Below, one piece after another: positions 18,719 through 28,300 of a stretch of DNA of 37,956 nt. Source of the DNA: JAWLGW01 sp964569055. Its GTDB lineage: Bacteria > Planctomycetota > J058. Location: NCBI GenBank assembly GCA_964569055.1, contig CAZMSZ010000020.1, positions 1 to 37,956 on the forward strand, written 5' to 3'. The position numbers were made by a program, and so were the translations under genes. How positions within the stretch are numbered: position 1 is the stretch's first letter; the number at the start of each line of letters is the position of its first letter. The notes beneath the pieces were generated by a model. That model saw only the letters and a list, made by a program, of their open reading frames with translations, did no database searches and had not been told where the DNA came from.

Positions 18719-20128
18719 TCAGGCCTTGGAAGCCGGTGTGTCCGCCGGGAGACGCTCGGGCGCCAGGGCCCCCAAGGCGGGCGCCGCGACGCTCGCCGCC
18801 GGGGTCGGCTCCTGCCCGAGCGCCGCCGCGTAGACGGCGTGCAGCTCGGCGAGCGCGTCCTCGAGCCGCTCCTCGCTCCAGCCCTCGGTCGCGACCGGGG
18901 GGAGGATCCGCACGCGCACCCGCCCAGGGAGCGCGACGCGGTGGCCGGGCGGGAGGAGCAGGTGGCCGCCCTCGATCACGATCGGGACGATCGGCAGGCG
19001 CGAGCCGATCGCGAGGTGGATCGGCCCCTTCTTGAACGGCAGCAGCTCGCCGCTCGCGCTGCGCCGCCCCTCGGGCGCGATGCACGCGCTGTAGCCCTGC
19101 CGCAGCCGCTCGACCACCGCGTCCATGGCGGCCCGCCACTGCGCCGGCTCCTCGCGCCGGATCAAGGGGTGCCCGCCCAGCCACCAGCCCCAGCCCAAGA
19201 ACGGCATGCGGGCCAGGGAGTCCTTGCCGAACACCAGGCAGCGCGAGCCGACCAGGGGCGCGTTGAGGAAGTAGTCGAGCGTGGTGGTGTGGTTGAAGGT
19301 CAGGATCGCGGGGTGGCGCAGGTGCTCGCGCCCCTCGACGTCGACCCGGACCCGCAGCAGGAACAGCGCCCAGCGGCTGAGCACGCGTCCCGCGAACAAA
19401 CTGAGCCGGTTGCGCCAGGCGTGGGCGGGGAACGCGACCGCGAGCGGCGCGCACACCGCGAACAGGGCGGCCATGCAGGCGCCCCCCAGCGCGTACAGCG
19501 TCAGCGTGCGGACCGGCCGCGCCAGGCGCGGCCGCTCGGGGCCCGGCTCGAACACCCAGCGCAGGAGCGTCTCCCCGAGCAGGAACTGCGCCCCCGCCCC
19601 GGCGAGGAGCAGCGCGCCGAAGGTCGGGTAGGGCGGGAGCGACTCCCAGCCGGGCGGCGGGGCGAAGGCGAGGTTCACGTTCTCGGCCGGGACCGTGAGC
19701 CAGCGGCTGAGCGCGAGCAACAGCGCGGTCGTGAACAGGAGCACCAACCACGTGAAGCGCGGGATCCCGTAGCGCTGGACCCCGTAGATCCCCAGGGCCA
19801 GCCCGCCGATGTGGGTCAGCAGGGACGTGGGCAGGAACTCGCCGCCGGTGAGCACGTCGAGGACCCATAGCGGGCAGCCCCACAGGAGCGAGAGCACGCC
19901 CATGCCGAGGAACAGCGGGAAGCGCAGGAGCAGCCCCGTGCCGACCCCGAGCGAGGCGAGGTGGCAGCCCCACAACAGGTTCGAGGGGCGATCGACCGCG
20001 AGGAAGTAGGCCGCGTGCGCGGCGTAGCAGGCGTAGGCCAGCAGGCCCACCCAGCGGGGCGGGAGGGGCAGGTGGCCGCGCGCGGGGCCGACCGCGGGCG
20101 CGCTCGCCCCGTCCCCCCCCGCGCTCAC
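18719..20128 (-). CDS. PlsC-type acyltransferase fused to an N-terminal multi-helix membrane domain
   Basis: 469 residues from GTG at 20128. The C-terminal domain (about 245-430) is a glycerolipid acyltransferase: the catalytic NHTTTLD (H-x4-D; His280, Asp285) and the phosphate-binding APEGRRS (351-357, an EGTRS variant), then LPIVPIVIEGG. Such enzymes transfer acyl chains to lysophospholipids or other acceptors at the inner membrane. The first 240 residues carry about seven hydrophobic helices, including NLLWGCHLASLG, LLWGCPLWVLDVLTGG and LTVPAENVNLAF. This arrangement faintly recalls a widespread small integral-membrane family seen as a separate protein elsewhere; I cannot name it. It lies three bases after the Lgt-like gene, so it is in the same operon. 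Confidence 0.85.
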   Translation of the reverse strand: MSAGGDGASAPAVGPARGHLPLPPRWVGLLAYACYAAHAAYFLAVDRPSNLLWGCHLASLGVGTGLLLRFPLFLGMGVLSLLWGCPLWVLDVLTGGEFLPTSLLTHIGGLALGIYGVQRYGIPRFTWLVLLFTTALLLALSRWLTVPAENVNLAFAPPPGWESLPPYPTFGALLLAGAGAQFLLGETLLRWVFEPGPERPRLARPVRTLTLYALGGACMAALFAVCAPLAVAFPAHAWRNRLSLFAGRVLSRWALFLLRVRVDVEGREHLRHPAILTFNHTTTLDYFLNAPLVGSRCLVFGKDSLARMPFLGWGWWLGGHPLIRREEPAQWRAAMDAVVERLRQGYSACIAPEGRRSASGELLPFKKGPIHLAIGSRLPIVPIVIEGGHLLLPPGHRVALPGRVRVRILPPVATEGWSEERLEDALAELHAVYAAALGQEPTPAASVAAPALGALAPERLPADTPASKA

Positions 20129-20131
20129 CCC

Positions 20132-21619
20132 TCAGCCTCGCGCCGTCTCGGGCGCGACCGCCCCCGCGGCCGGCTCGCCAGCGGGCTCGCCGGCGGCCGG
20201 CGTCGCCCCGGGCGGCGTCTGCCCCTCCACGACCGGGCGGCCGTGCTTGCTGAAGTAGTAGAAGGCGGGCGCCGCCGCGAGGCCGAGCAGGATCGCCACG
20301 CACTGGCTCTCGGTCAGCGGGTAGCCCAGCCCGGTGAAGAACACCTCGTGGTCGCGGCGCATGTGCTCGACCACGAACCGCACGGGAGCCTGCAGCAGGA
20401 CGAGCAGCGCGAACGCCTGCCCCACCCGCCGCTGGAAGCGCGCGCGATACAGCCACAGCACGCCGAAGATCAGCAGGACCGGGATCCCCTCGTAGAGCTG
20501 CGTGGCGTGGAGCGGCGGGGTGGCCTGGGCCACGTCGCCCAGGGCCTGGGTCAGCACCGGGGTCGCCTCGCCCTTGGCGAGGAGCGGGTCGAGGTCGCAG
20601 GTCAGCCGCTCGCGCGCGAACTGCGCCCAGGCCGGGCTCCAGGCCGGGAACGAGAACCCGGGCAGCCACGAGTCGGCCGGGAGCTCGCGCCCCCAGCAGC
20701 AGCCGCGCGCCAGGCAGCCCAGCCGCCCGAAGAACAGGCCGAGCGGGAAGGTGGGCGCCATGACGTCGAACATTTCGAGCGGGTTCACCCGGCGGAAGCG
20801 GAGGTAGGCGAGCGAGCCCAGCAGCACGCCGAACACGCTGCCGAAGTAGGTCAGCCCGCCCATGCGCAGGTCGAACACGCGCGCGAGCGGGACGTCGAGG
20901 CCGAACGCCACCCCGTCGGTCGGGAGGCGCAGCTTGCTCGCCGCCTCCCCGCCCAGCACCGCCAGCGAGGCGGCGTGCCCGCGCGCGTGCGTCTTGAGCA
21001 GCATGCCGCGCTCGGTCCGGACCAGCCCGTCGTCGCCGCGGTGGACGAGCGACTTCACGTCGACGTGCACGTCGCGCGCGCCTGCTTGCGCCTCGATCGC
21101 GGCCTCGATCGCGGCCAGCGTCCGCTCCTCGCCCGTGAAGATGACCGTGGCCTCGCCGGCGTGGGTCCGCAGCAGCAGGCGGTCGCCCGCCGCCAGCGCC
21201 TCCTGCGGCCCCGGGCTCGCGATCGCCGGCGGGCGGTCGGCGAAGTGAGTGTCCCACGCCTCGACCAGGAACACGGCCCGCGCGCACACCAGGCCGGTCA
21301 CGCCGCCGATCAGGAGCAGCTCGAGCATGTGCTCCATCTTGAGGAGGCCGCGCCGGGTCACCCAGCGCACCCCGAACAGCGTGACCGCCAGGCAGCCGAG
21401 CAGCATGGCGAACCCGTAGGTCGGCCACACGATCGTGCGCAGCGGCGCGATCAGCCCGCTCACCAGCACCAGGCCCGCCGCGCCCAGCGCCAGGCCGAAC
21501 GTCCAGGGCTCGCGCTCCTTGGCGGTCGGCTTGCGCTTCCAGAACCACACCCACAGCGGCGCCGCGGCGAGCAGCAACAGCCCCAGCAAGGGACCGGGCA
21601 CGTGGAGGTAGGGGTGCAT
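20132..21619 (-). CDS. Divergent Lgt-family membrane protein (prolipoprotein diacylglyceryl transferase-like)
   Basis: 495 residues from ATG at 21619, against 260-300 for classical Lgt. The family core is clear: GGLTYFGSVFGVLLGSLAYLR (about 250-272), GRLGCLARGCCWGR (near 300), HATQLYEG (near 373) and RFVVEHMRRDHEVFF. The signature loop differs, however: the classical GRxGNFxNGExxGR has Asn and Glu, and here both positions are Cys. A soluble insert at about residues 130-245, absent from classical Lgt, separates the N-terminal helices from the core. It may attach diacylglycerol to prolipoproteins, since the window encodes several, or act on another substrate. A separate canonical lgt elsewhere is possible. 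It precedes the PlsC gene by three bases. Confidence 0.78.
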   Translation of the reverse strand: MHPYLHVPGPLLGLLLLAAAPLWVWFWKRKPTAKEREPWTFGLALGAAGLVLVSGLIAPLRTIVWPTYGFAMLLGCLAVTLFGVRWVTRRGLLKMEHMLELLLIGGVTGLVCARAVFLVEAWDTHFADRPPAIASPGPQEALAAGDRLLLRTHAGEATVIFTGEERTLAAIEAAIEAQAGARDVHVDVKSLVHRGDDGLVRTERGMLLKTHARGHAASLAVLGGEAASKLRLPTDGVAFGLDVPLARVFDLRMGGLTYFGSVFGVLLGSLAYLRFRRVNPLEMFDVMAPTFPLGLFFGRLGCLARGCCWGRELPADSWLPGFSFPAWSPAWAQFARERLTCDLDPLLAKGEATPVLTQALGDVAQATPPLHATQLYEGIPVLLIFGVLWLYRARFQRRVGQAFALLVLLQAPVRFVVEHMRRDHEVFFTGLGYPLTESQCVAILLGLAAAPAFYYFSKHGRPVVEGQTPPGATPAAGEPAGEPAAGAVAPETARG

Positions 21620-21672
21620 GAGGCGCGGCTCCGCTCGCTCTCGGCCCGCCCGGGCCCCGCGGACTTTAACTG

Positions 21673-22431
21673 CTAGGCCGCCCCGGGCAAGCGACCGCTC
21701 GCGAGCGCGATCGGCAGCGCCGGGGCGGCCTCGGCGGCGCCCTCGAGCGCGGTGTCCGGCGCGGGCAGCTCGCGCGCGGCGAGCCCGGCGACGAAGCGCC
21801 AGTGACACGCCAGCGCGGCCAGGACCACGAGGTGCACCACCTCGTGGTACTGGATCACCCCGGGCCACAGGGTCGGCACCTCGGCCAGCTCGAGCAGCGC
21901 CGCCGAGGAGACCAGCACCCCGAACGCGAAGAACCAGGCCGTGAACCGCAGCCCGCGCGTGACCACCAGCCACAGCGCGACGGGCGTCCCGATCGAGCCG
22001 AAGCCCACGTAGAGCAGCACGCTGGCCCAGTCGGGGATCGCCGCGAAGAACGCGGTCTGGCCGAGGGCGCCCGCGAGCGCGCCCAGCCCCACGGCGGCCC
22101 CGAGCGCGCGGCCGAAGCGGCCGCGCAGCAACAGCTGCTGCACCGGGAGGAAGCAGCCGGCGACGAGCAGCCAGATCGCGGCGTGGTCGAGCCGCTGGAG
22201 CACGAGCCGCTCGGGCGTCCCGTGCGGGTAGGCGTGATACAGCCCGCTGACCACGAGCTGGAGCGCGATCGTGGCGACGAGGGCCCCCAGCACCAGGCGC
22301 CGCCGCGCGTCGCCGCCCGCCAGCCGCAACAGGCCGCCGGCGGCCGCCAGCGCGGCCGCGCCGCCGAGCAGGTGCGACAGCGCGCACACCGGCTCGCACA
22401 GGCCGAGGTAGGGCGTGATCGGATGGCTCAC
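21673..22431 (-). CDS. Hemolysin III / PAQR-family membrane protein
   Basis: 252 residues with about seven membrane helices. The PAQR/hemolysin III metal-site motifs are visible: VVSGLYHAYPHG (S-x3-H), LDHAAIWLLVAGCFLP (D-H) and a C-terminal HEVVHLVVLAALACH (H-x3-H). Members of the wider family act as zinc-dependent ceramidase-like hydrolases or membrane-lipid sensors; bacterial members are mostly uncharacterised. GTG at 22431 is chosen because upstream in-frame codons are Arg/Ala-rich without hydrophobicity and would run into the divergent promoter region. It leads a lipid-related minus-strand group with Lgt-like and PlsC genes, 53 bases before the former. Confidence 0.82.
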   Translation of the reverse strand: MSHPITPYLGLCEPVCALSHLLGGAAALAAAGGLLRLAGGDARRRLVLGALVATIALQLVVSGLYHAYPHGTPERLVLQRLDHAAIWLLVAGCFLPVQQLLLRGRFGRALGAAVGLGALAGALGQTAFFAAIPDWASVLLYVGFGSIGTPVALWLVVTRGLRFTAWFFAFGVLVSSAALLELAEVPTLWPGVIQYHEVVHLVVLAALACHWRFVAGLAARELPAPDTALEGAAEAAPALPIALASGRLPGAA

Positions 22432-22471
22432 GGTCGCGAACGCTCCGTCGGGGCGGCCAGTCCGCCGGCGC

Positions 22472-22490
22472 GCCGGTATACCAAACCGGC
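22472..22490. promoter_or_regulatory. Palindromic site in the divergent intergenic region
   Basis: GCCGGT-ATACCAA-ACCGGC, 6-bp arms around a 7-base AT-rich centre, lies between the hemolysin III-like gene and the redox operon. The minus strand reads TATACC here, a possible -10 for the hemolysin III-like gene about 45 bases before its GTG. It may be an operator or merely a promoter element. Confidence 0.25.
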
Positions 22491-22554
22491 AGGGCGCTCC
22501 GCGCGTGCGCGCCCGCGCCCGCTCGCGCTCCTCGCCGGGTGCCGTGCGACCGTT

Positions 22555-22581
22555 TTGGGCCGCCGCCGCGCTCGCTACAAT
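22555..22581 (+). promoter_or_regulatory. Candidate promoter of the redox operon
   Basis: TACAAT at 22576-22581 is a good -10 box (5 of 6), placed 60 bases before the first gene's ATG in otherwise GC-rich sequence. The best -35 is weak (TTGGGC, 22555-22560, 15-base spacing), so an activator could be needed. A purine-rich GGAGGGG follows at 22621-22627. Confidence 0.45.
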
Positions 22582-22640
22582 TCCGCCCCGCCCGGCGCTG
22601 GGCACGCCGCGCTCCCCGAAGGAGGGGCCACACGTCGCTT

Positions 22641-24044
22641 ATGGAGCCGCTCCTCACTGCCGCGCTGCCGGCGCTCTCGGCGGCTTGCCTCGCGGGCGCG
22701 GCGCTGATCTACGTGGGGACCGAGCGCTGGGCGCGCCGCGCGCGCCGCGCCCTGGCGCAGGCCGACGACGCGTTCGCCGTCCGGCTGCGCGAGGCGCGGA
22801 TCCGCCCCGCGCGCGGCGAGGAGGAGCCCGACGCCGCCTGGCTCGGCTACCGCAAGTTCCGCGTGGTCCGCAAGGTGATCGAGGACGGCAAGGGGGAGAC
22901 CGCCTCCTTCTACCTCGCGCCGCTCGACGGGCGCCGCCTGCCGCCCTACCCGCCCGGGGCCTACCTCAACATTCGGGTCGACGTGCCCGGCCGCGGCGCC
23001 GAGGCGCGCAGCTACTCGATCTCGGGGGCGTGGCGCCCCGACGCCTACCGCCTCTCGATCAAGCGGGTGCCGGCCTCGACCGACCCCAACACCGGCAAGC
23101 CGCTCCCCGCCGGCGTGGTCTCCAACTTCGTGCACGACCACGTCCACGAGGGCTCGACCCTCGACGTCTCGGCGCCCCAGCACTGCCCGCAGTTCGTGCT
23201 CGACATGGAGCAGGACTCCCCGATCGTGCTCCTCGGCGGCGGGGTGGGGATCACCCCCATGCTGTGCATGTGGGAGGAGGTCGCGGCCCGCCAGCCGACC
23301 CGCCCCATGTGGCTGTTCTACGGCGTGCGCGGCAGCGGCGAGCTCATGGACGGCGCGGGCGAGGAGTCGGCGCTCAGCTCGATCTCGCGCCAGGCGAGCG
23401 ACGCGCACCGGCTGTGGCTGTGCCTCAGCCGGGTGGGCGAGGTGCGCGACCCCGCGGGCCACCTCGTGGGGCTCGAGGGCGGCGAGTCGGAGGGCGACCG
23501 GGCGCTGTGCGACCTGTTCCGGCGCCGGCTCGAGGCGGGGGAGCGCCCGCGCCTGCTCTACCGCCACGGGCGCGTGAGCGTGCGCGCCTGGATCTGGCAG
23601 GCGCTCCCGCCCGCGCTCCGGGAGCAGGCCCACTTCTACACCTGCGGGCCGGGCCCGTTCATGCGGGCGATCCGCGAGGACCTGCGCGCGCTCGGCGTGC
23701 CCGAGCGGCGGATCCACTTCGAGGAGTTCGGCGCCGACAGCCACGACGCGCTGACCGAGCTGGTCGAGACGGCGGCCGAGGTCACGTTCTCGGCGGGCGG
23801 GCGCGTCCAGACCGTGGCCTGGGAGCCGCGCCGCCGCGACCTGCAGCGGCTGGCGCGCGCGAACGGGGTCGCGATCCGCGGGGCGTGCGGGGTGGGCGCC
23901 TGCGGCGAGTGCGAGACGCCGGTCCTGGCGGGGCAGGTCCAGCACACCCGCGAGCCGCTGCCCTGGCAGCCGCGGCCCGGCTGCTGCCTGCCCTGCGTGG
24001 CCGTCCCCCACCCCGACTGCGAGCGGCTGGAGCTGCAGGCGTGA
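22641..24044 (+). CDS. Membrane-anchored FAD/NAD(P)H-[2Fe-2S] oxidoreductase
   Basis: 467 residues. An N-terminal hydrophobic helix (about 8-26) is followed by a basic stretch that keeps the rest cytoplasmic. The ferredoxin-reductase FAD domain has RSYS (123-126). The NAD-binding domain has GGGVGITP (199-206) and a late YTCGPGPFM. The C-terminal plant-type ferredoxin domain has Cys416, 421, 424 and 452 (C-x4-C-x2-C-x27-C; the last in a CLPC motif). The layout resembles NqrF turned end for end, with the ferredoxin domain at the C-terminus. It would oxidise NAD(P)H and pass single electrons through FAD and [2Fe-2S]. It opens a five-gene operon; GGAGGGG lies 13 bases before the ATG, slightly far. 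The stop overlaps the next GTG. Confidence 0.9.
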   Translation: MEPLLTAALPALSAACLAGAALIYVGTERWARRARRALAQADDAFAVRLREARIRPARGEEEPDAAWLGYRKFRVVRKVIEDGKGETASFYLAPLDGRRLPPYPPGAYLNIRVDVPGRGAEARSYSISGAWRPDAYRLSIKRVPASTDPNTGKPLPAGVVSNFVHDHVHEGSTLDVSAPQHCPQFVLDMEQDSPIVLLGGGVGITPMLCMWEEVAARQPTRPMWLFYGVRGSGELMDGAGEESALSSISRQASDAHRLWLCLSRVGEVRDPAGHLVGLEGGESEGDRALCDLFRRRLEAGERPRLLYRHGRVSVRAWIWQALPPALREQAHFYTCGPGPFMRAIREDLRALGVPERRIHFEEFGADSHDALTELVETAAEVTFSAGGRVQTVAWEPRRRDLQRLARANGVAIRGACGVGACGECETPVLAGQVQHTREPLPWQPRPGCCLPCVAVPHPDCERLELQA

Positions 24045-25372
24045 GCGCGCCCTCGCCGCTGCTCTTGCTCGAGGCCGGGCTGCTCGCGGTGAGCGGCGCG
24101 CTGCTCCTGCTGAGCGCCGCCTGGTCGGGGCGGACCGTGGCGCGCCTGCGGCGCGAGCGCGCGCAGCGGGCCGAGGCGCTCGCGCGCGAAGAGCGGCGCG
24201 TGGCCGAGCTCGAGCAGGAGGCCGCCTGCAGCTGGGCGGGCTACCGCAAGTTCCAGGTGGTCCGCCGGGTCGAGGAGGGGAGCCTGGGGGAGGCCGCCTC
24301 GCTCGAGCTCTCGCCGTTTCGCGCCCCCGGCGAGCAGGGCGCGGTCCGCCTGCCGCGCTTCGTCCCCGGGCAGTACGTGCAGCTCCGGGTCGACGTGCCC
24401 GGGCAGCCCAGCCTGCTCACCCGCTGCTACTCGCTCTCGGCCCCCTGGACGGCGGACCGCTACCGGATCACGGTCGGGCGCGCCCGGGGCGGCGTCGACC
24501 CGCTCACCGGCGCGCGCTGGCCGGCGGGGGTCGTCTCGAGCTTCCTCCTCGACCGGGTGCGCGAGCGCGCGGTGCTCGACGTGACCGTGCCGCAGGGCGA
24601 GCTGCGGGTCGACCCCGCGCGCAACGAGCCGGCGGTCCTGGTCGGCTGGGGGCACCACGCCGTGCCGCTCCTGTGCGCGTTCGACGCGATCGCCCGCGAG
24701 GGCACGCGCGAGGCGTGGCTGTTCCTCGAGGCGCCCGAGCGCGCCGCGCTCCCCCACGCCACGCTGGCGCCGCTCCTCGAGCGCGCTCGCGCGGCGGGCC
24801 GGCGGCTGCGGGTGTGGATCTCCCTGGCCGGGGTGGACGGCCAGGCGCAGGGCACGCGCCCCGACGAGGACCCGACGCTCGTCCGCCGCCCCGTGGTGGA
24901 GCGCGAGGGGCGCCAGGCGATCGCCTGGATCAAGCGCGTCGTCCCGACGCACTTCCGCTCCGCCGCCGAGTTCTTCGTCTCGGGGCCGGCGCTCATGCTC
25001 GGCGAGGCGAAGCACGACCTCGAGGCGTGGGGCGTCGCCGAGGAGCGGGTGTTCTTCGAGGTGTTCGACCGCGAGAGCCTCGACGCGATCAGCCCGTCGG
25101 AGGCGGACGCGGGCCAGTGCCAGGTCGCGTTCGAGGGCTCGGGGAAGTCGGCCGCCTGGGACCCCGAGGCGCGCAACCTGCTCGCCCTGGCCGCGGCGCA
25201 CAAGGTCCGGATCCCGAGCACCTGCAAGATCGGCAAGTGCGGCGAGTGCGAGGTCCCGCTCGTGACGGGCAAGGTCCGCTACGCCAAGGCGCCCGACTGG
25301 AAGGTCAAGCCGGGCCACTGCCTGCCGTGCGTGGCCGCGCCGGCCTCCCCCTCCTTGGTCCTCGGGGCGTGA
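24041..25372 (+). CDS. Paralogous membrane-anchored flavin/[2Fe-2S] reductase with altered NAD site
   Basis: 443 residues from GTG at 24041, overlapping the previous stop. It has the same architecture as its upstream neighbour: N-terminal helix (about 7-27), then a charged coiled stretch, the shared AGYRKFQVVRRV block (compare LGYRKFRVVRKV), an FAD motif RCYS (128-131), and a C-terminal [2Fe-2S] domain with Cys395, 400, 403 and 430 (the last in CLPC). The NAD(P)-binding glycine motif is not conserved: GWGHHAVP (202-209) replaces GGGVGITP. A C-terminal SGPALMLG recalls the CGPxxM motif but has Ser for Cys. It may take electrons from a partner rather than NAD(P)H. A tandem duplication is likely. 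Confidence 0.85.
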   Translation: MSAPSPLLLLEAGLLAVSGALLLLSAAWSGRTVARLRRERAQRAEALAREERRVAELEQEAACSWAGYRKFQVVRRVEEGSLGEAASLELSPFRAPGEQGAVRLPRFVPGQYVQLRVDVPGQPSLLTRCYSLSAPWTADRYRITVGRARGGVDPLTGARWPAGVVSSFLLDRVRERAVLDVTVPQGELRVDPARNEPAVLVGWGHHAVPLLCAFDAIAREGTREAWLFLEAPERAALPHATLAPLLERARAAGRRLRVWISLAGVDGQAQGTRPDEDPTLVRRPVVEREGRQAIAWIKRVVPTHFRSAAEFFVSGPALMLGEAKHDLEAWGVAEERVFFEVFDRESLDAISPSEADAGQCQVAFEGSGKSAAWDPEARNLLALAAAHKVRIPSTCKIGKCGECEVPLVTGKVRYAKAPDWKVKPGHCLPCVAAPASPSLVLGA

Positions 25373-25376
25373 GCGA

Positions 25377-28300
25377 GTGAGCGTGTTCCAGGCGATCGAG
25401 CAGAGCACCCGCGAGGACCACCCCTTCGACCGGGCGCTGCATGAGGGCTTTCGGCTGGCCGAGAAGGGGCTCGACGAGGGCGAGCGCGCGCAGGTCCGGC
25501 GGGCGCGCGTGCGCCTGCTCCTGTACCCGGCGCTCGAGCCCGAGGAGCGGGCGCGGCTCGAGGAGGAGCTGGCCGCGCTGCGGCGGCGCTCCGAGGAGTG
25601 CCTCACCCCCGAGGAGCGGCTGCGCCTGAGCATGGCCGGCGAGGCGGACCTCGGCGATCGGGCCACCTCGGACCTCGAGCGCAGCCTGCGGGCCCACGTG
25701 GAGAGCGCCGAGCTGCGGCTGACCCCGGCCAGCCGCGACCGGCTGCTGCGCGCTCGCCGCGCGGGCCCGGCGCTCGAGGCCCGCGGCGGCCTCGAGGCGG
25801 AGAAGGCGGCGCTCGAGAGCAAGGCCTGGGCGCCGCTGCGCGAGGAGGAGCGCGTCGCGCTCGAGTTCTTCGAGGACGCGCTGCCGATCACCCCCGAGGA
25901 GCGCGACCTGCTCGCGCGCGAGCGCGCCGCGGTCGAGGCGCTCGTCCTCGAGCGGCTGACCCCCGCCGAGCGGGCCCGGCTCGAGGCCGCGGAGCTGCAG
26001 CGGCGCGCGGAGGCCTCGCTCGAGGAGGCGGAGCGCGAGCGGCTGCGCGCCCTCCCCGAGCGGCAGGCCGAGGAGCGCGAGCTCATGGCGCTGCGCGCGC
26101 GGGGGGAGGCGGCGCTCACGCTCGAGCAGCGCACCCAGCTCCTGCGGGCCCGCCTGGCGGAGCGGCGCGACGCCGCCGAGCAGGCGCTGAGCGCCGCCGA
26201 GCGGCGCACGCTCGAGCAGGCGCGGCTCCACCTGCGCACCCTGCGCGAGCGCGAGGAGCTCGAGCAGCGGGCCGAGCAGCGCCTGGGCAAGACCAGCCGC
26301 GCCCGGCTCGACGTGCTGCGCGAGTCGCTCGAGCAGCGGCGCGACCTGCGCGCGCTGCGCGAGCGGGCCGAGCAGAGCCTGAGCGCGGAGGAGCAGGAGC
26401 GGCTGCGCCGGCTGCGCGCGCAGCTCCGCCTCGCGCCCGAGGCGCGCGCGCAGCTCGAGCGGCTCTACCAGCGCCTGGCCGTGGCGAACCTCAGCAACGA
26501 GCCGGGCGGCTTCGCGCCCGGGCTGAGCGAGCGCGAGGCGCTGCGGCGCGCCGAGGCCTACCTGGCCGAGATCGCCCGCGTGGCGCCGTTCAACGCCATG
26601 TTCGACCGCTACGCGCTCGACCAGGACGAGGACGGCGCCGAGCGGCTGTGCGAGCTGATCCTGCGCGAGACGCGCCTGCGCACCTTCCGCCGCGAGGGCG
26701 AGCGGCGCGAGCTGATCGTGCGTCAGGGCGACTACGGCAGCACGGCCTTCCTGATCCTCGAGGGGCGGGTGCGGATCCTGCTGCAGTCCGAGGCGCAGGC
26801 GCGCGCCACGGCGGGGGCGCTCGGCTCGTCCGCCACCCGCCGCCGCGGCTGGCTGGGGCTGCTCGCCCGCTGGCTGGGCGCCAGCCCCGGGCGCGAGGTG
26901 CGCCGGGTCCTCGACGCGCGCTACGCGGGGGTGCGCCCCGGCGACGACCCGGTCCCGATCGTGATCCCCGACTTCGCCAAGCTGCCCGCGCAGAGCCGCG
27001 AGCACACCCTGGGCGAGGGCGAGGTGTTCGGCGAGATCGCGGCGCTGACGCGCACGCCCCGCACGGCGACGGTGGTGCCCGACACCGAGGAGGTGCGCCT
27101 GCTCGAGGTGCGCTGGCAGGGGCTGCGCGGGCTGATCGAGGAGGACGACGCGTTCCAGCGCCACGTGGAGGCGCGCTACCGCGACAGCAGCCGGCGGGCC
27201 TACGTGTTCCGGCTCGACCTGTTCGAGCACGTGGGCGACACCGAGGCGATCCGCCAGCACATTCGCGAGGGCGACCCGATCGGGCTGTTCGTGCAGCGGC
27301 TCGGCTGGGCGGCCCCCCGCGAGCGCTCGGGGTGGCCCGCCACGTTCCGCGTGCCGGCCGCGGCGCCGGCGCCGCTCCGCTGCCGGATCGCGCTGCTGCA
27401 GGGCGGCGCGGTCGAGCGGGTCGAGCTGGCGCCGGGGCAGCAGCGGGTGCGGATCGGCTGGGGCGCGGACAACGACCTGCGCCTGGCGCGCCGGCCGACG
27501 GTCTCCGAGCACCACGCCGAGCTGCGCCTGGTGGACGGGCGCTGGTTCCTGCACAACCGCTCGCGCCACGGCACGCTCCTGGGCGGGGCGAGCGTCCGCA
27601 CGCACACCGTGCTGTTCCCCGGGGCGGAGCTGGCGATCGGCGACGCGGCGCGCCTGAGGCTCGAGCTGGCGGCGGAGCCTGCGCAGCCGGGCGCGCCCGA
27701 GCTGACGCTCACGCTGGCGGCCGAGTCGCCGGTCCACAACGGGATCGGCGGGGTCAAGGCGTACCTGTGCGCGCTCGGCGACGCGCCCCTCCCCTCCGAG
27801 GAGGTGTGCGCGCAGGTCGCCGAGCAGGTCAAGCGGCGCGAGTACCTGCGCGGCGAGGAGAGCCGCCACGTGGTGGTGTTCACGCGGCGCGACCCCCGCC
27901 AGCAGGACTGGCGCTGGCTGGTGCCCGTCCACGACGCGCAGGAGCCGGTGTTGGGCGAGCGCAGCGGGCATCGCTACTTCGGCGACCCGACCCCGCTGGT
28001 GCGCGGGCTGATCCACTCGCTGGCGCTGGAGGAGGTGGTCAAGGCGACCGAGTTCCTCAGCTTCGGCAAGTTCCGCTGGTTCGAGCGCTCGCCCGCCGAG
28101 GAGCAGGAGGGGACCCACTGGGCAGCGCGCCTCGCGACCCAGCCCCTGATCGCCAGCCAGGGGCACTACCCCAACGGCGTGTTCATGGTGCGGGCGGGCT
28201 TCGCGCGCCTGACCGAGCAGACCGACCAGGGCGAGCGCACGGTCAGCTACCTGCGCCCGGAGGCGCCCTACGGCTACGGCCTCGAGGAGGTGATCGAGAA

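Noticed and set aside
18656..19870. A 404-residue plus-strand frame opposite the acyltransferase
   Set aside because: Low-complexity Arg/Ala/Gln sequence; the minus-strand gene has clear H-x4-D and membrane helices.
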